A DNA stretch of 64,000 bases from Streptomyces sp. NBC_00440 (GCF_036014215.1 NZ_CP107921.1:434001-498000); one strand, 5' to 3'; shown: positions 7,923-16,212, counted from the first letter of the stretch. The notes: generated by a model from the sequence alone, not told the origin. A program made the numbers and translations.

Positions 7923-8570
7923 ATGACTGCTGTCTCCCCGATGCCGCTGGCCTTCAACGGCTCTCACATCGACGGTTCGCTGTTCACCACCGTCACGGAC
8001 TTCGCACGTGACACCCGGTGGCTGAACGCGCCGCTGGAATCGTGGACCAACATCGGTCTGGGCGTGTTCGCGATCCTCATGATCGTCGGGTGGTGGCAGG
8101 CCCGGCGCCGCGACAGCGCGTCGATGGCTCTCGCCCTGGCCGTGCCGGTGAGCGTCGTGGTCGCCTTCGCCGCGGCCGAGGTGGTCAAGAAGCTCGTGTC
8201 GGAGGTGCGGCCCTGCCGCTCGATGCCGCACGCGTTCATCGTCGAGACCTGCCCGGCCCCGTCCGACTTCGCTTTCCCCAGCGGTCACACCACGACGGCA
8301 GCGGCGACCGTCGCCGCCCTCTACCTGCTGAACCGGAAGCTGTGCGCCATCGCCGCCCTTTTCGCGCTCTTCGAGGGCTTCACCCGCGTCTACGTCGGCG
8401 CGCACTACCCCCACGACGTCCTCGGCTCGGCCCTCCTCGCCCTGCCCATCGCATTCCTGACCAGCCTGGCCCTGCGCCGCCTGGCCACCCCGCTGGTCGA
8501 GCGGCTGCGTACCGGAGTCCTGGCTCCCGTCCTGACGGCGGGACCGGCCGGCGCCCACGCGGCCGGCTGA
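7923..8570 (+). CDS. PAP2-family membrane phosphatase
   Basis: 215-residue integral membrane phosphatase of the type-2 phosphatidic acid phosphatase family, with about six hydrophobic segments. All three catalytic motifs are present: K90-x5-RP (R96), PSGHT at 119-123 and R155-x5-H161 with the following HD. Such enzymes dephosphorylate lipid phosphates such as undecaprenyl pyrophosphate or phosphatidic acid at the outer membrane face. The ATG at 7923 is chosen because the N-terminal extension to 7866 is unlike the family. A BlaI-like operator precedes the gene, tying it to the envelope gene set at 27-32 kb. Confidence 0.92.
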   Translation: MTAVSPMPLAFNGSHIDGSLFTTVTDFARDTRWLNAPLESWTNIGLGVFAILMIVGWWQARRRDSASMALALAVPVSVVVAFAAAEVVKKLVSEVRPCRSMPHAFIVETCPAPSDFAFPSGHTTTAAATVAALYLLNRKLCAIAALFALFEGFTRVYVGAHYPHDVLGSALLALPIAFLTSLALRRLATPLVERLRTGVLAPVLTAGPAGAHAAG

Positions 8571-8620
8571 CACACCGGCCCACTGGCACACCGCCCGGCG
8601 ACCGTCCGCGTGCGGCGCCC

Positions 8621-8995
8621 TCAGCCCCAGAACGCCTGGGCCAGTGAGGCGCCCGCGAACGCCGCGCCCAGCCCCGCCACCACGCTCGCCGTGACGTTCA
8701 CCGCGGCGAAGAAGCGGGCCCCGTCCTGCGCCAGGCGCAGCGTCTCGTACGAGAACGTCGAGTACGTCGACAACGCCCCGCAGAGCCCCGTCCCGATCAG
8801 CAGCTGCACCTGGGACGACGCGGCCCCGGCGGCAACCGCGCCGGTGACAAGGCCCAGGACCAGGCAGGCGGAGACGTTGACGGCGAAGGTCCCCCAGGGG
8901 AAGACGGTGTCGTGCGACGCCTGGACCCTGCGGTCGGCGAGATAGCGCAGCGGGGCGCCGACGGCCGCCCCCACGATCACGAGCAGCCAGTTCAA
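8621..8995 (-). CDS. crcB: Fluoride channel CrcB (first paralogue)
   Basis: 124-residue membrane protein with four hydrophobic helices, family CrcB/Fluc. Landmarks are the arginine near GAPLRYLAD, GTFAVNVSA and the FSTYS-like helix break GALSTYSTFSYE that lines the fluoride pore. Fluc channels are dual-topology dimers; Streptomyces often encodes two non-identical subunits side by side, as here, which suggests a heterodimer. The start appears to be TTG at 8995 with AGGAGG just upstream. The gene is downstream of the larger crcB copy and a 34-codon frame on the same strand. Confidence 0.92.
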   Translation of the reverse strand: MNWLLVIVGAAVGAPLRYLADRRVQASHDTVFPWGTFAVNVSACLVLGLVTGAVAAGAASSQVQLLIGTGLCGALSTYSTFSYETLRLAQDGARFFAAVNVTASVVAGLGAAFAGASLAQAFWG

Positions 8996-9096
8996 CGTTC
9001 CTCCTCGCAGCTGGTTCGGCAGGCGCTCGCACCGGCGCCCGCGCTCCCCTGGGTGCCGGCGTCCGCACGGATGTCCGCGGTCACGGGCCCGGTCAT
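8992..9096 (-). CDS. 34-codon ORF between the two crcB genes
   Basis: A short frame whose ATG overlaps the stop of the upstream crcB gene (ATGA, 9093-9096) and whose TGA overlaps the TTG start of the next. The peptide is hydrophilic, has two Cys near its end and is not recognised. It may only carry ribosomes across the gap and so couple translation of the two channel subunits; it could equally be chance, since such short frames are common at this GC content. Confidence 0.3.
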   Translation of the reverse strand: MTGPVTADIRADAGTQGSAGAGASACRTSCEEER

Positions 9097-9593
9097 GAGC
9101 GCCTCCCTGCGACGAAGCGGCGGGTCAGGGACGCCGTGGCCCAGACGGCCGCCAGCGCCGAGAGCAGCGTGAGCGCCAGATACGCGAGCGCGGTGCGGGC
9201 GTGTCCGCCGTTGACGAGCCCCTGGATGTCCACGGTGTACGTGGAGAAGGTGGTGAAGCCGCCCAGGACCCCGGTGCCGAAGAAGGGGCGTACGAGCCGG
9301 TGGACCGACCGGGCCTCGGCGATGAGTACCATGAACACCCCGATGACCGCGCAGCCCGCGGTGTTGACCACCAACGTCGTCCAGGGAAAGGCCCCGCCGG
9401 CCGTGGGCCACAGGAGCCCGGCGCCGTACCGTGAGGACGCCCCGGCGATGCCGCCGAGTGACACCGCCGTCACGACAGGCCACTGCGCGATCGGCTGCCC
9501 AGCGGCCGGTCCACGCTGCACGGGGACGGGGAGGCCCGCGTCGGGGCCGGAACTGACGGGGTCGTCCTTCATCGGGACGGGGGCCTCTGCCAC
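9093..9593 (-). CDS. crcB: Fluoride channel CrcB (second paralogue)
   Basis: 166-residue CrcB/Fluc protein with a 35-residue hydrophilic N-terminal extension before four membrane helices. Pore motifs are clear: [24 protein letters not shown] (the conserved N-x-x-G) and the [12 protein letters not shown] helix break with the phenylalanine box. It is the first gene of the crcB pair. CrcB proteins protect cells by letting cytoplasmic fluoride leak out. The two copies share only the family core, which fits two subunits of a heteromeric channel rather than a recent duplication. Confidence 0.93.
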   Translation of the reverse strand: MAEAPVPMKDDPVSSGPDAGLPVPVQRGPAAGQPIAQWPVVTAVSLGGIAGASSRYGAGLLWPTAGGAFPWTTLVVNTAGCAVIGVFMVLIAEARSVHRLVRPFFGTGVLGGFTTFSTYTVDIQGLVNGGHARTALAYLALTLLSALAAVWATASLTRRFVAGRRS

Positions 9594-9822
9594 GTGGTTC
9601 TCCTACTCGGCGGTCACCGCGCGCACCGGGGCGCGCACCATCGCAAGTAGGGACCGTTGGCGGCACGATCGCCGCAGTTCGGGTACGGCGGGCCCCACCG
9701 CCGCGCGTGAGGCCACCGGCCCCTCGCTCCTCCGGATCATACCGTGCGGCCCCTGGCCCGCTCCAGGCGCCGGCGGCCCGTGGTGGCGGCCCCCGTGGTG
9801 CGGAACACCGTGTCGGCTGCAA

Positions 9823-9857
9823 GCCTCGGACACCACGACCCTCGATCGTTCCGAGGC
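9823..9857. other. crcB/dedA intergenic region with hairpin
   Basis: The 332-nt gap 9594-9925 separates the divergent crcB and dedA genes and must hold both promoters. The one clear structure is GCCTCGGA (9823-9830) pairing with TCCGAGGC (9850-9857), about 70 nt before the dedA start. I looked for a fluoride riboswitch on the crcB side and did not find its full conserved core. No ORF in the gap looks real. Confidence 0.35.
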
Positions 9858-9925
9858 CGTGAGCACGCGTCGGATCCGGGACCATGAGCACCGCACCACG
9901 AGCGCGACGGCAGGGAGGAGACCCG

Positions 9926-10636
9926 GTGGGCACGATCACCGACTGGCTGTCCGGGCTGTCGGGCGCCGCTGTCTACGCCGTCGTCGCCGGTCTGGTTTTC
10001 TGCGAGGACGCGCTGTTCTTCGGCTTCGTCATCCCCGGCGAGAGCGCTGCCGTGATCGGAGGCGTACTCGCCGCACGGCACCAGGTGTCCATCTACTGGC
10101 TCGCCCTCATCGTGGTGGCAGCGGCCGTCGCCGGAGACTCCGTCGGATATGAGATCGGCCGCAGATTCGGGCCGCGGCTGCTGGCGGCGCGGTCGCTGCG
10201 CCGCCACCGGAACAGCATCGAGTCCGCCCGGGACCTGATCCGCCGCAGGGGGCCGGTGGCCGTCTTCCTGGGCCGGTTCGTGGCGTTCTTCCGGGCTGTC
10301 ATGCCGGCGCTCGCCGGTGCATCGGGCATGCCCTACCGCACCTTCCTCCTCTTCAACGCGCTGGGCGGCCTCGTCTGGGGTGTCGGCTTCACCTTGATCG
10401 GTTACGCCGCGGGCAACGCGTACAGCAGCATCGAGCACTTCGTCGGCCGGGGCGCCGCCCTGGTGTTCGTGGCGCTGGTCGTCGTCGTGCTGGTGGTCAG
10501 GCACGTCCGGCGGCGCCGCAGGGACAGCGAGAACGGCGATGCCGCCGCCGGCGACGAGCACGTCGGCGGTGGCACGTCCGGGGAGCCGGAGGACGGCGGC
10601 GCCGACAGCGACGGCACCGCGCGCCACGACGACTGA
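9926..10636 (+). CDS. DedA-family (SNARE-associated) membrane protein
   Basis: 236-residue polytopic membrane protein of the DedA/VTT family, implicated in lipid carrier (undecaprenyl phosphate) flipping and membrane homeostasis. Typical segments are ED-LFFGFVIPGESA near the N-terminus, the re-entrant GD-S-GYEIGRRFG and the FLGRFVAFFRAVMPALAGASGM motif with its conserved arginines. A strongly hydrophilic, acidic, glycine-rich tail of about 45 residues follows the last helix. Start is GTG 9926 with GGGAGGAG at 9913-9920; an upstream in-frame ATG at 9884 lacks such a site. Confidence 0.93.
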   Translation: MGTITDWLSGLSGAAVYAVVAGLVFCEDALFFGFVIPGESAAVIGGVLAARHQVSIYWLALIVVAAAVAGDSVGYEIGRRFGPRLLAARSLRRHRNSIESARDLIRRRGPVAVFLGRFVAFFRAVMPALAGASGMPYRTFLLFNALGGLVWGVGFTLIGYAAGNAYSSIEHFVGRGAALVFVALVVVVLVVRHVRRRRRDSENGDAAAGDEHVGGGTSGEPEDGGADSDGTARHDD

Positions 10637-10654
10637 GCACCCGGGGCCGGCGTC

Positions 10655-12064
10655 CTACGGCGCCGGGGGAACGCGCAGCGCCAGTACCGCGATGTCGTCG
10701 AAGTGGCCGTCCGTGAGCCGTACCAGCAGTTCGTCGCAGAAGGTCTGGAGCGGCTCGCCGGCCAGGCTCGCCGTGTGCTGCCGCAGCCTGGTGAATCCCC
10801 GGTCGATGTCCTCGCCGGGGCGTTCGATGAGCCCGTCCGTGTACAGCAGCAGGGTGGAGCCCGGTTCCAGTACGGCCAGCGCGTCCTCCCGCTCGATGGC
10901 GGGATCCACTCCGAGGACCGGGGCCAGCCCCTCCTCCAGCAGTCTGCTGCTGCCCGTGGGGCTGGTCAGCACGGGGGGCGGGTGCCCGGCGTTGGTCCAG
11001 TGCACGAACCACGGCCCGGTCGGGGGCGTGTAGACGCGTGCGATGGCGCCCGTGACCAGTTCGGTGTTGCTCAGCCCCTGCATGACATTGTCCAGACGGC
11101 GCATCACCCCTGCGGGCGAGTCTCCGCTGTCGTACGCGAGTGACCGCAGCATGTTGCGCAGCTGCCCCATTCCCACGGCGGCGGTGAGATCGTGTCCGAC
11201 GACGTCACCGATGGCCAGCATGGTCGAGCCGTCGCAGAGCCTGAAGGCGTCGAACCAGTCACCACCGACTTCAGCCCCCTCCCGGGCCGGCACATACCGG
11301 GCCGCGAGTTCCAGGTGCTCGATTCCCGACAGATCGGGCAGAAGCGAGAGCTGCAACTGCTCAGCCGTACGCAGCTGGATCGCGTACAGCCGGGCGTTCT
11401 CGACGGCGAGCCCGGCCCGGTGCCCCAGGTCGGCCACGAGGGAGATCTCCTCCTCCCCGAACGGCTCGGTGGAGCCGGTACGGACGAGGCTGAGGGCGCC
11501 GAACACCTCCCGGCGCACCTGGAGCGGCATGATCAGCACCGTCCTGGCTTCGAGGGCACGGTAGAGCTCCAGCTGCGCGGACTGGAGGGAGCCGGCCGCC
11601 GCGTGCGCTCCGAAGTCCGTCACCGTCACCGGTCCGGCTCCGCGCAGCACCCGGGCCAGCGGTGCGGAGAACTCGTCGGACCAGGGCAGGCTCTCCGGCG
11701 CCGGTGGCAGCTCCCGTGCCGGGTCGCGGTGCACGGCGGCCAGCCGCCGCACCCCGCCGTCCTCGACCAGATCCACCACACACGCGTCGGCCACCTGAGG
11801 GACGATCAGCCGTGCCAGCCGGTTGAGCGCCTCGTCCGCGTCGAGAACACTCGACAGGGCGGTACTGGCATCAGCGAGCAGCCGCAGGCGGGCGGTCGCC
11901 CGCTCCAGATCCTGTCTGACCGCCGCGAGCCGGTCCTCCGCGTCGTCTGTGGCCACACCGCAAGTCTGCACGAGACGCACCGCACCACCACCTGGACGGC
12001 ACCGGACCGCCTCCGGCTGCCCGTACCCGGTCACCCGCCGCGGTACGCGGACGGCGTCCGACAC
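10655..12064 (-). CDS. GAF domain-containing PP2C (SpoIIE-type) protein phosphatase
   Basis: Up to 469 residues: an N-terminal helical segment, a GAF domain (about 60-215) and a C-terminal PPM/SpoIIE phosphatase domain (about 230-468). Metal-binding signatures are GGDWFDAF, GDVVGHDL, TNAGHPPP, YTDGLIE and FDDIAVLAL. Such phosphatases act on phosphorylated anti-anti-sigma factors in Streptomyces partner-switching networks. No kinase, STAS or sigma gene is adjacent, so targets are elsewhere. The start is uncertain: GTG 12064 gives the full length, GTG 11956 removes an unconserved 36-residue leader. The gene converges with dedA. Confidence 0.93.
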   Translation of the reverse strand: MSDAVRVPRRVTGYGQPEAVRCRPGGGAVRLVQTCGVATDDAEDRLAAVRQDLERATARLRLLADASTALSSVLDADEALNRLARLIVPQVADACVVDLVEDGGVRRLAAVHRDPARELPPAPESLPWSDEFSAPLARVLRGAGPVTVTDFGAHAAAGSLQSAQLELYRALEARTVLIMPLQVRREVFGALSLVRTGSTEPFGEEEISLVADLGHRAGLAVENARLYAIQLRTAEQLQLSLLPDLSGIEHLELAARYVPAREGAEVGGDWFDAFRLCDGSTMLAIGDVVGHDLTAAVGMGQLRNMLRSLAYDSGDSPAGVMRRLDNVMQGLSNTELVTGAIARVYTPPTGPWFVHWTNAGHPPPVLTSPTGSSRLLEEGLAPVLGVDPAIEREDALAVLEPGSTLLLYTDGLIERPGEDIDRGFTRLRQHTASLAGEPLQTFCDELLVRLTDGHFDDIAVLALRVPPAP

Positions 12065-12079
12065 CCCCGGTGCGCGCCG

Positions 12080-12892
12080 TCACCAGCTGATCGTCGGGTT
12101 GGAGTTCGCGTCCCACTGGTTGAGGATGCCGTCCCAGTCGTGCATCTGACCGGTGGTGAAATCGGCGAGCGGGGGCTGCGGGTCCCAGGGGTTCTGCTGG
12201 TGGACCGGCTGGTGCTGGGCGGGGTGGTACCACTGCTGGGACGGTGCGGCGGCAGCCGCCTCGGCACCGGAGCGGCGGTGGCGCCCGGAGCGGTCGGCGG
12301 GAGGCTGCGGGGCGTACGCGAGACGGCCCTGGGTCTCCAGAAAGCGCGCCCTGGCGACCAGGTGGGCCAGATCGAGACCGAGCTCGTTCGCCAGTACGGA
12401 GAGATCGACCCCGGTACTCCAGGCACCGACCAGCACGGCGTCCACGGCTGGCGACGCGACGGGCTCATGGAGCGGCTCCTCGGGAACGGGAGCGGCTCCG
12501 GGGACCTGCGCGGGGCGCGGCCCCGGGATGGTCGTGTGGAATGGCTGAGCGACGTCCGGTTCCGGCTGCAGCTGAACGCTGTCCGCGCAGTCCATCGGAG
12601 ACGGCTCGGGGAGCTGCTCGGCCGTGTGCTCCGCCAGAAGCGCCTGTGCCACCGCCCGGGCGTCGTCCTTGCCCACAGTGCGCCGGGCGAGGCGCACTTC
12701 ACGCTCGGGGAGCCCCAGCAGCCCCGCGACGGTCCCGTCGCTCCCCAGCGTCACCGCGAACGCGGCAAGCGTCCGCGTACGCACCGCGTGCCCTTCGTCC
12801 AGCGCGCCCTGCGCACGGCGCACCTCTTCGTCATTCGCGCAGAACGCCTGTGCCAGGACGGCATGACGCTCCCACAGCTCCCTGGGATCCAT
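12080..12892 (-). CDS. Unknown protein with two HTH-like segments
   Basis: Not recognised. About 270 residues from ATG 12892 (an in-frame ATG at 12964 would overlap the operator region). Residues 1-90 are helical and basic with an HTH-like stretch, GLLGLPEREVRLARRTV; the middle is Pro/Glu/Gln-rich; residues around 150-200 contain a second HTH-like stretch (DLSVLANELGLDLAHLVARARFL); the tail is rich in Gln, His, Trp and Asn. There is no signal peptide or membrane helix. It is divergent from another unknown gene at 13024 across a 131-nt relatively AT-rich region holding a 13-nt palindrome, which may be its own site if it binds DNA. Confidence 0.75.
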   Translation of the reverse strand: MDPRELWERHAVLAQAFCANDEEVRRAQGALDEGHAVRTRTLAAFAVTLGSDGTVAGLLGLPEREVRLARRTVGKDDARAVAQALLAEHTAEQLPEPSPMDCADSVQLQPEPDVAQPFHTTIPGPRPAQVPGAAPVPEEPLHEPVASPAVDAVLVGAWSTGVDLSVLANELGLDLAHLVARARFLETQGRLAYAPQPPADRSGRHRRSGAEAAAAAPSQQWYHPAQHQPVHQQNPWDPQPPLADFTTGQMHDWDGILNQWDANSNPTISW

Positions 12893-12920
12893 GCCCGCAC
12901 CAACGCCGCATTGCCCGTTT

Positions 12921-12933
12921 TGAAGCGACTTCA
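12921..12933. promoter_or_regulatory. Palindrome in the divergent promoter of two unknown genes
   Basis: TGAAG-cga-CTTCA, perfect 5-bp arms, in the AT-richer region between 12892 (-) and 13024 (+). Position suits an operator controlling both genes. No known consensus is assigned. Confidence 0.35.
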
Positions 12934-13023
12934 CAATGAATTGCACCGCAAAAGGTGAAATCACAGTTTATCGTTCTGTCGCGTTCGGAGTTACCCCGGC
13001 GGGCGGCGGTCGTTACCCCCGTC

Positions 13024-13389
13024 ATGAACGCACGCGCGCCCGCTACCACCACGGCCAGAGGCTCAGGGGTCTTCATTCCGCCCCCCGCACAGGCCCAGCG
13101 GGTACCCCCGCCGCAGCTGATGGCGCCCCAAGTCCCTCCCCCGCCACCGGGCAGGCATTCGAGGGCGCACGCATTCGGGCGATTGGAGGCACGGACTCCG
13201 CTGTACTCCGAGCTGGCCGCCCAGTGGACGGCACGCGGCGCCACGGTGCCGGGTGTGCCCGACCCCGAGTGGCAGCGCCTGGTCTCCTACGAAGCCCTCC
13301 TCGTCGAAGTCGAGTCCGTCCTCAGGGACCTGCGCCCGCACCGGGCGGAGACACGGCTCCTGTCCGGCCGGACGGCAGCCGGTACCTGA
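13024..13389 (+). CDS. Unknown small protein, proline-rich N-terminus
   Basis: Not recognised. 121 residues from ATG 13024; a longer start at 12955 would cover the palindrome and overlap the divergent gene. The first 50 residues are Pro/Ala/Thr-rich and probably disordered (runs of PPPP). The C-terminal 55 residues look folded and mostly helical, with many Glu/Arg and a conserved-looking VPDPEWQRLVSYEALLVEVE stretch. No signal peptide, cysteine or membrane segment. It ends before a long perfect hairpin at 13416-13451. The pairing with the HTH-like protein suggests shared control. Confidence 0.65.
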   Translation: MNARAPATTTARGSGVFIPPPAQAQRVPPPQLMAPQVPPPPPGRHSRAHAFGRLEARTPLYSELAAQWTARGATVPGVPDPEWQRLVSYEALLVEVESVLRDLRPHRAETRLLSGRTAAGT

Positions 13390-13415
13390 CGGGAGCGCAC
13401 AGCTGCCCGCCGGCG

Positions 13416-13451
13416 CTGTTCCGGGCCCTCCTCAAGGAGAGCCCGGAACAG
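13416..13451. terminator. Long bidirectional hairpin terminator
   Basis: CTGTTCCGGGC (13416-13426) pairs perfectly with GCCCGGAACAG (13441-13451); the loop itself contains a CTCC/GGAG stem. It lies between the convergent unknown gene (ending 13389) and DUF305 gene (ending 13499) and can serve both. Confidence 0.8.
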
Positions 13452-13498
13452 GGTTACGAGGGACTGACTACGGCGTACCGATCACTCAGCGGCGCAGC

Positions 13499-14149
13499 TC
13501 AGAGCCGGTCGAGGATCTTGTGCATCTTGTCGACCTCAGCCTGCTGGTTCTTCACCACGGCAACGGCGAGCTTCTTGGCCGCGGGGTTGCGGCCGTTCTT
13601 CTGCTCGTCCTCGGCCATGGTGATCGCGCCCTTGTGGTGCCCGATCATCATCTCGGTGAACCTCTTGTCGAAGTCCTTGCCCTTGGCGGCCTTGAGTCCG
13701 GTCATGTCCTTGCCGGACATCATGCCGGGCATGGACGCGCCGCTGCCGTGGCTCATGCCCGGCATGCTGTGGTCCATGGACGGGGAAGCGGACTTGCCCC
13801 ATGACGCCAGCCAGCCCTGCATCGTGCTGATCTCTGGGCCCTGAGCCTTCTCGATGTCCGCGGCCAGGGTCTTGATCTCCTGGTCGGAGGCCCGGCCGTC
13901 GGCCAGTTTCGCCATGGACACGGCCTGCTGGTGGTGCGGGATCATCATCTGCGCGAACGTCACGTCCGCTTGGTCGAAGTCCCCCGACGCGGAGGCGGAG
14001 GCGGAGTGGCTGCTTCCGTGGTGCGTTGCGGGCGCGGACGTGTGCTTGTCGCCGGAGCCGCAGGCCGCGAGCCCGAGAGCGAGAACGGCGACGACACCGG
14101 TGGCCACGACGGCGCGACGGTGCACGGAGGGGTACGGGAGAACAGACAT
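13499..14149 (-). CDS. DUF305 lipoprotein, probable copper-associated
   Basis: 216-residue secreted lipoprotein: basic N-terminus, hydrophobic segment and lipobox LAAC, then a His/Ser-rich linker and a DUF305 domain. The family signature occurs twice, as FAQMMIPHHQQAV and FTEMMIGHHKGAI, with a Met-rich insert (MDHSMPGMSHGS, MPGMMSG) between them. Paired His and Met-rich runs suit Cu(I)/Cu(II) binding, and DUF305 proteins are repeatedly found in copper gene sets. ATG 14149 with GGAAAGACC upstream is preferred over the longer frame. It follows the DUF6153-like gene on the same strand, 98 nt downstream. Confidence 0.92.
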   Translation of the reverse strand: MSVLPYPSVHRRAVVATGVVAVLALGLAACGSGDKHTSAPATHHGSSHSASASASGDFDQADVTFAQMMIPHHQQAVSMAKLADGRASDQEIKTLAADIEKAQGPEISTMQGWLASWGKSASPSMDHSMPGMSHGSGASMPGMMSGKDMTGLKAAKGKDFDKRFTEMMIGHHKGAITMAEDEQKNGRNPAAKKLAVAVVKNQQAEVDKMHKILDRL

Positions 14150-14247
14150 GTCAGGTCTTTCCGGATGGGCGCGCCCCATGGCGCGCGGGTGAGCGGGAAC
14201 CCGTGCCGGACGTCCTGGCCGTTTCGGCCGGGTCCGGCGCGGTCCTG

Positions 14248-14775
14248 TCACGCCCGCGCGACACACACCTGCAGCAGCAGACTTCGCCCGCTTCTCGGCG
14301 ACCCTCTTCGCCCGGTCCGGCCCGGGGGCAGCGGCCGGCCACGCGACGGCCGGAAGGCCAGGAGCGCGAGGACGGCGAGACCACCGAGGCCGGCCGGCCC
14401 GAACAGGGTGCGATCACGTGCCGGGGTCGACACACAGACCGCCCCGTGCGCTCCCGGCACGGTCCCGGCCCGGAACGCGGGCCCGGGATGAGCGGTGACC
14501 GGGTGGCCGGCTGCGGACGCCGGCACGGAATCACCGTGGGCGTGGGGCATCGTCACGGCGTCCGCCCCGCGGGGCATCGAAGCGTTCATCCCGCCGGGCA
14601 TCGCGGTGTCCGTACCGCCGGACATCGCAGCGTTCATGGAGAGGGAGGGGAGGGAGCCGTGACAACCGCCGGCCGCGGAGGCTGGAGCGCCATGCATGAG
14701 GAACAGGCCGAACAGCACCGCGCACACCGCGGCCAGTCGGGCCGTGGCCCGTCCGCGTGCCGCTCCGCTGCTCAC
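14248..14775 (-). CDS. DUF6153-like secreted/membrane protein
   Basis: About 175 residues from GTG 14775: a signal-anchor helix (AAVCAVLFGLFLMHGAPASA), a Met/His/Gly-rich extracytoplasmic stretch with repeated MPGGMNASM-like units, and a C-terminal hydrophobic helix followed by a basic tail. This layout is that of the small DUF6153 proteins that accompany DUF305 genes in Streptomyces; the family call is from memory. The Met/His-rich segment suggests metal binding. A CsoR-like box lies 68 nt upstream (14843-14859), so copper induction is likely. Longer GTG/ATG starts up to 15045 would span that box and are disfavoured. Confidence 0.75.
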   Translation of the reverse strand: MSSGAARGRATARLAAVCAVLFGLFLMHGAPASAAGGCHGSLPSLSMNAAMSGGTDTAMPGGMNASMPRGADAVTMPHAHGDSVPASAAGHPVTAHPGPAFRAGTVPGAHGAVCVSTPARDRTLFGPAGLGGLAVLALLAFRPSRGRPLPPGRTGRRGSPRSGRSLLLQVCVARA

Positions 14776-14842
14776 CCGCGTCCCCGTCCTGTGCCCTGTG
14801 CCCGTGCGTCTTCCGGCATTCCGGCTGCCGCCCGGCCCGACG

Positions 14843-14859
14843 ATACCCCGGCCTGGTAT
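14843..14859. promoter_or_regulatory. CsoR-like copper box upstream of the DUF6153/DUF305 genes
   Basis: ATACCCCGGCCTGGTAT, with GATACC/GGTATC arms. It matches the box before copZ (16117-16133) at 12 of 17 positions, with identical outer arms. C-rich/G-rich inverted repeats flanked by ATA/TAT are the known CsoR operator type. Confidence 0.55.
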
Positions 14860-15046
14860 CCCGCACCCGGCCGGGTCCCGCCACCGGGTGCCCGGCGAGC
14901 GATGCGGCGGCCGTCCTTCCGGGCCCCTCGGACCGCGTGCCGGCGCGGCCGGTAACGACACTGGTAACCGACATCGATGCAGCCTTTGCACCAATGGCCC
15001 GTACTGAGGTTCACTGCCCGTCTCCGACCGCACAGGGGGCAGCACC

Positions 15047-16057
15047 GTGAGCAGCCACGATCACGACCATCCGAGCTCGGGTGACCATGGGCACAGCCAC
15101 GGCGTGGCCCAGGACGCGGACCGCCGCTGGCTGGGCGCGGCCCTCACCCTGATCCTCGCCTTCATGGCCGGGGAAGTCGTCGTCGGGCTGGCATCGCACT
15201 CACTGGCCCTGCTCTCCGACGCGGCCCACATGCTCACCGACGCCGCATCCATCGTCCTGGCGCTGGTCGCGATGCGGCTGGCCGCGCGTCCCGCCAGGGG
15301 CGGCTACACCTTCGGCCTCAAACGCGCCGAGATCCTCTCCGCCCAGGCCAACGGCATCACCCTGCTCGTACTCGCCGCGTGGCTGGCCTACGAAGCCGTG
15401 CGACGCCTGATCGACCCTCCCCCGGTCAGCGGCGGACCGGTCCTGGTCACCGCGCTCGTCGGGGTCGCCATCAACCTCCTGGCCGCCTGGTGCATCTCCA
15501 GGGCCAACCGCACCAGTCTCAATGTCGAGGGCGCCTACCAGCACATCCTCACCGACCTGTACGGCTTCATCGCCACCGCCGTCGCCGGTGCGGTCGTGCT
15601 GACCACCGGGTTCGCCAGGGCCGACGCGATCGCCACCCTGGTCGTGGTTGTGCTCATGCTCCGCGCCGGTATCGGCCTCGCCCGGGCCTCGGGCCGTATC
15701 TTCCTCGAAGCCGCACCCGCGGGCACCGACCCCGATGCGCTCGGCGACCAACTCGCGGCCCAGGAAGGCGTCGTGGAGGTCCACGATCTGCATGTCTGGC
15801 AGATCAGCTCCGAGCAGACCGCCCTGTCCGCGCATGTGCTGGTCATCCCCGCCGGCGACTGCCACGCCGTGCGCAGGGACCTCGAACGCCTCCTCGCGGA
15901 CCAGTGGGCGATCACCCACACCACCCTCCAGGTCGACCACGCCCACACGGCCGCAGCCGGGCAGGGCCTCACCATCGGCTCCGCCCCTCCGCCCGCCGGC
16001 GCGCACTGCGAGGACGCTCACGGCCCCACACACCACGCGGGTCCGCACGACCACTGA
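15047..16057 (+). CDS. CDF-family heavy-metal exporter (CzcD-like)
   Basis: 336-residue cation diffusion facilitator: a His-rich N-terminus (HDHDHPSSGDHGHSH), six membrane helices, and a cytoplasmic ferredoxin-like domain from about residue 215 with VHDLHVWQI. Transport-site residues are visible in helix II (SDAAHMLTD) and helix V (HILTDLYGF), the HD-HD type associated with Zn/Co/Cd antiport. The C-terminus is again His-rich. GTG start at 15047. It precedes copZ-copA but a hairpin (16059-16080) separates them, so it may be a distinct unit responding to zinc or to copper. Confidence 0.95.
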   Translation: MSSHDHDHPSSGDHGHSHGVAQDADRRWLGAALTLILAFMAGEVVVGLASHSLALLSDAAHMLTDAASIVLALVAMRLAARPARGGYTFGLKRAEILSAQANGITLLVLAAWLAYEAVRRLIDPPPVSGGPVLVTALVGVAINLLAAWCISRANRTSLNVEGAYQHILTDLYGFIATAVAGAVVLTTGFARADAIATLVVVVLMLRAGIGLARASGRIFLEAAPAGTDPDALGDQLAAQEGVVEVHDLHVWQISSEQTALSAHVLVIPAGDCHAVRRDLERLLADQWAITHTTLQVDHAHTAAAGQGLTIGSAPPPAGAHCEDAHGPTHHAGPHDH

Positions 16058-16058
16058 T

Positions 16059-16080
16059 CCCCCGGAGGCAACGCCGGGGG
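16059..16080 (+). terminator. Hairpin after the CDF gene
   Basis: CCCCCGG (16059-16065) pairs with CCGGGGG (16074-16080) around an 8-nt loop, beginning next to the CDF stop codon and before the CsoR-like box. Confidence 0.55.
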
Positions 16081-16116
16081 CGCAACGCTCAGCAGGATGG
16101 GCCGACAAGCGAGGGA

Positions 16117-16133
16117 ATACCCCCCTTGGGTAT
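16117..16133 (+). promoter_or_regulatory. CsoR-like operator of copZ-copA
   Basis: ATACCCCCCTTGGGTAT, arms ATACCC/GGGTAT around 5 nt, 80 nt before copZ. This is the classic position and shape of a CsoR operator, whose repressor releases DNA on Cu(I) binding. No csoR gene is in the window. Confidence 0.75.
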
Positions 16134-16212
16134 GGTGTTCCCACTGTCGGGAAGACAGGAAAACCCTGTTCCGCCCGACTGCTCCACACACAGCGATCAT
16201 AAGGACGATGCG

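Noticed and set aside
9594..9680. Possible fluoride riboswitch upstream of the crcB pair
   Set aside because: On the minus strand GCGATGG and ACCGCC occur, but the conserved CTGATG-type core and the pseudoknot partner of the crcB motif are missing, so it is not called.
10637..10664. GC-rich hairpin between dedA and the PP2C gene as terminator
   Set aside because: It overlaps the last codons of the PP2C gene and pairing is irregular; not strong enough to annotate.
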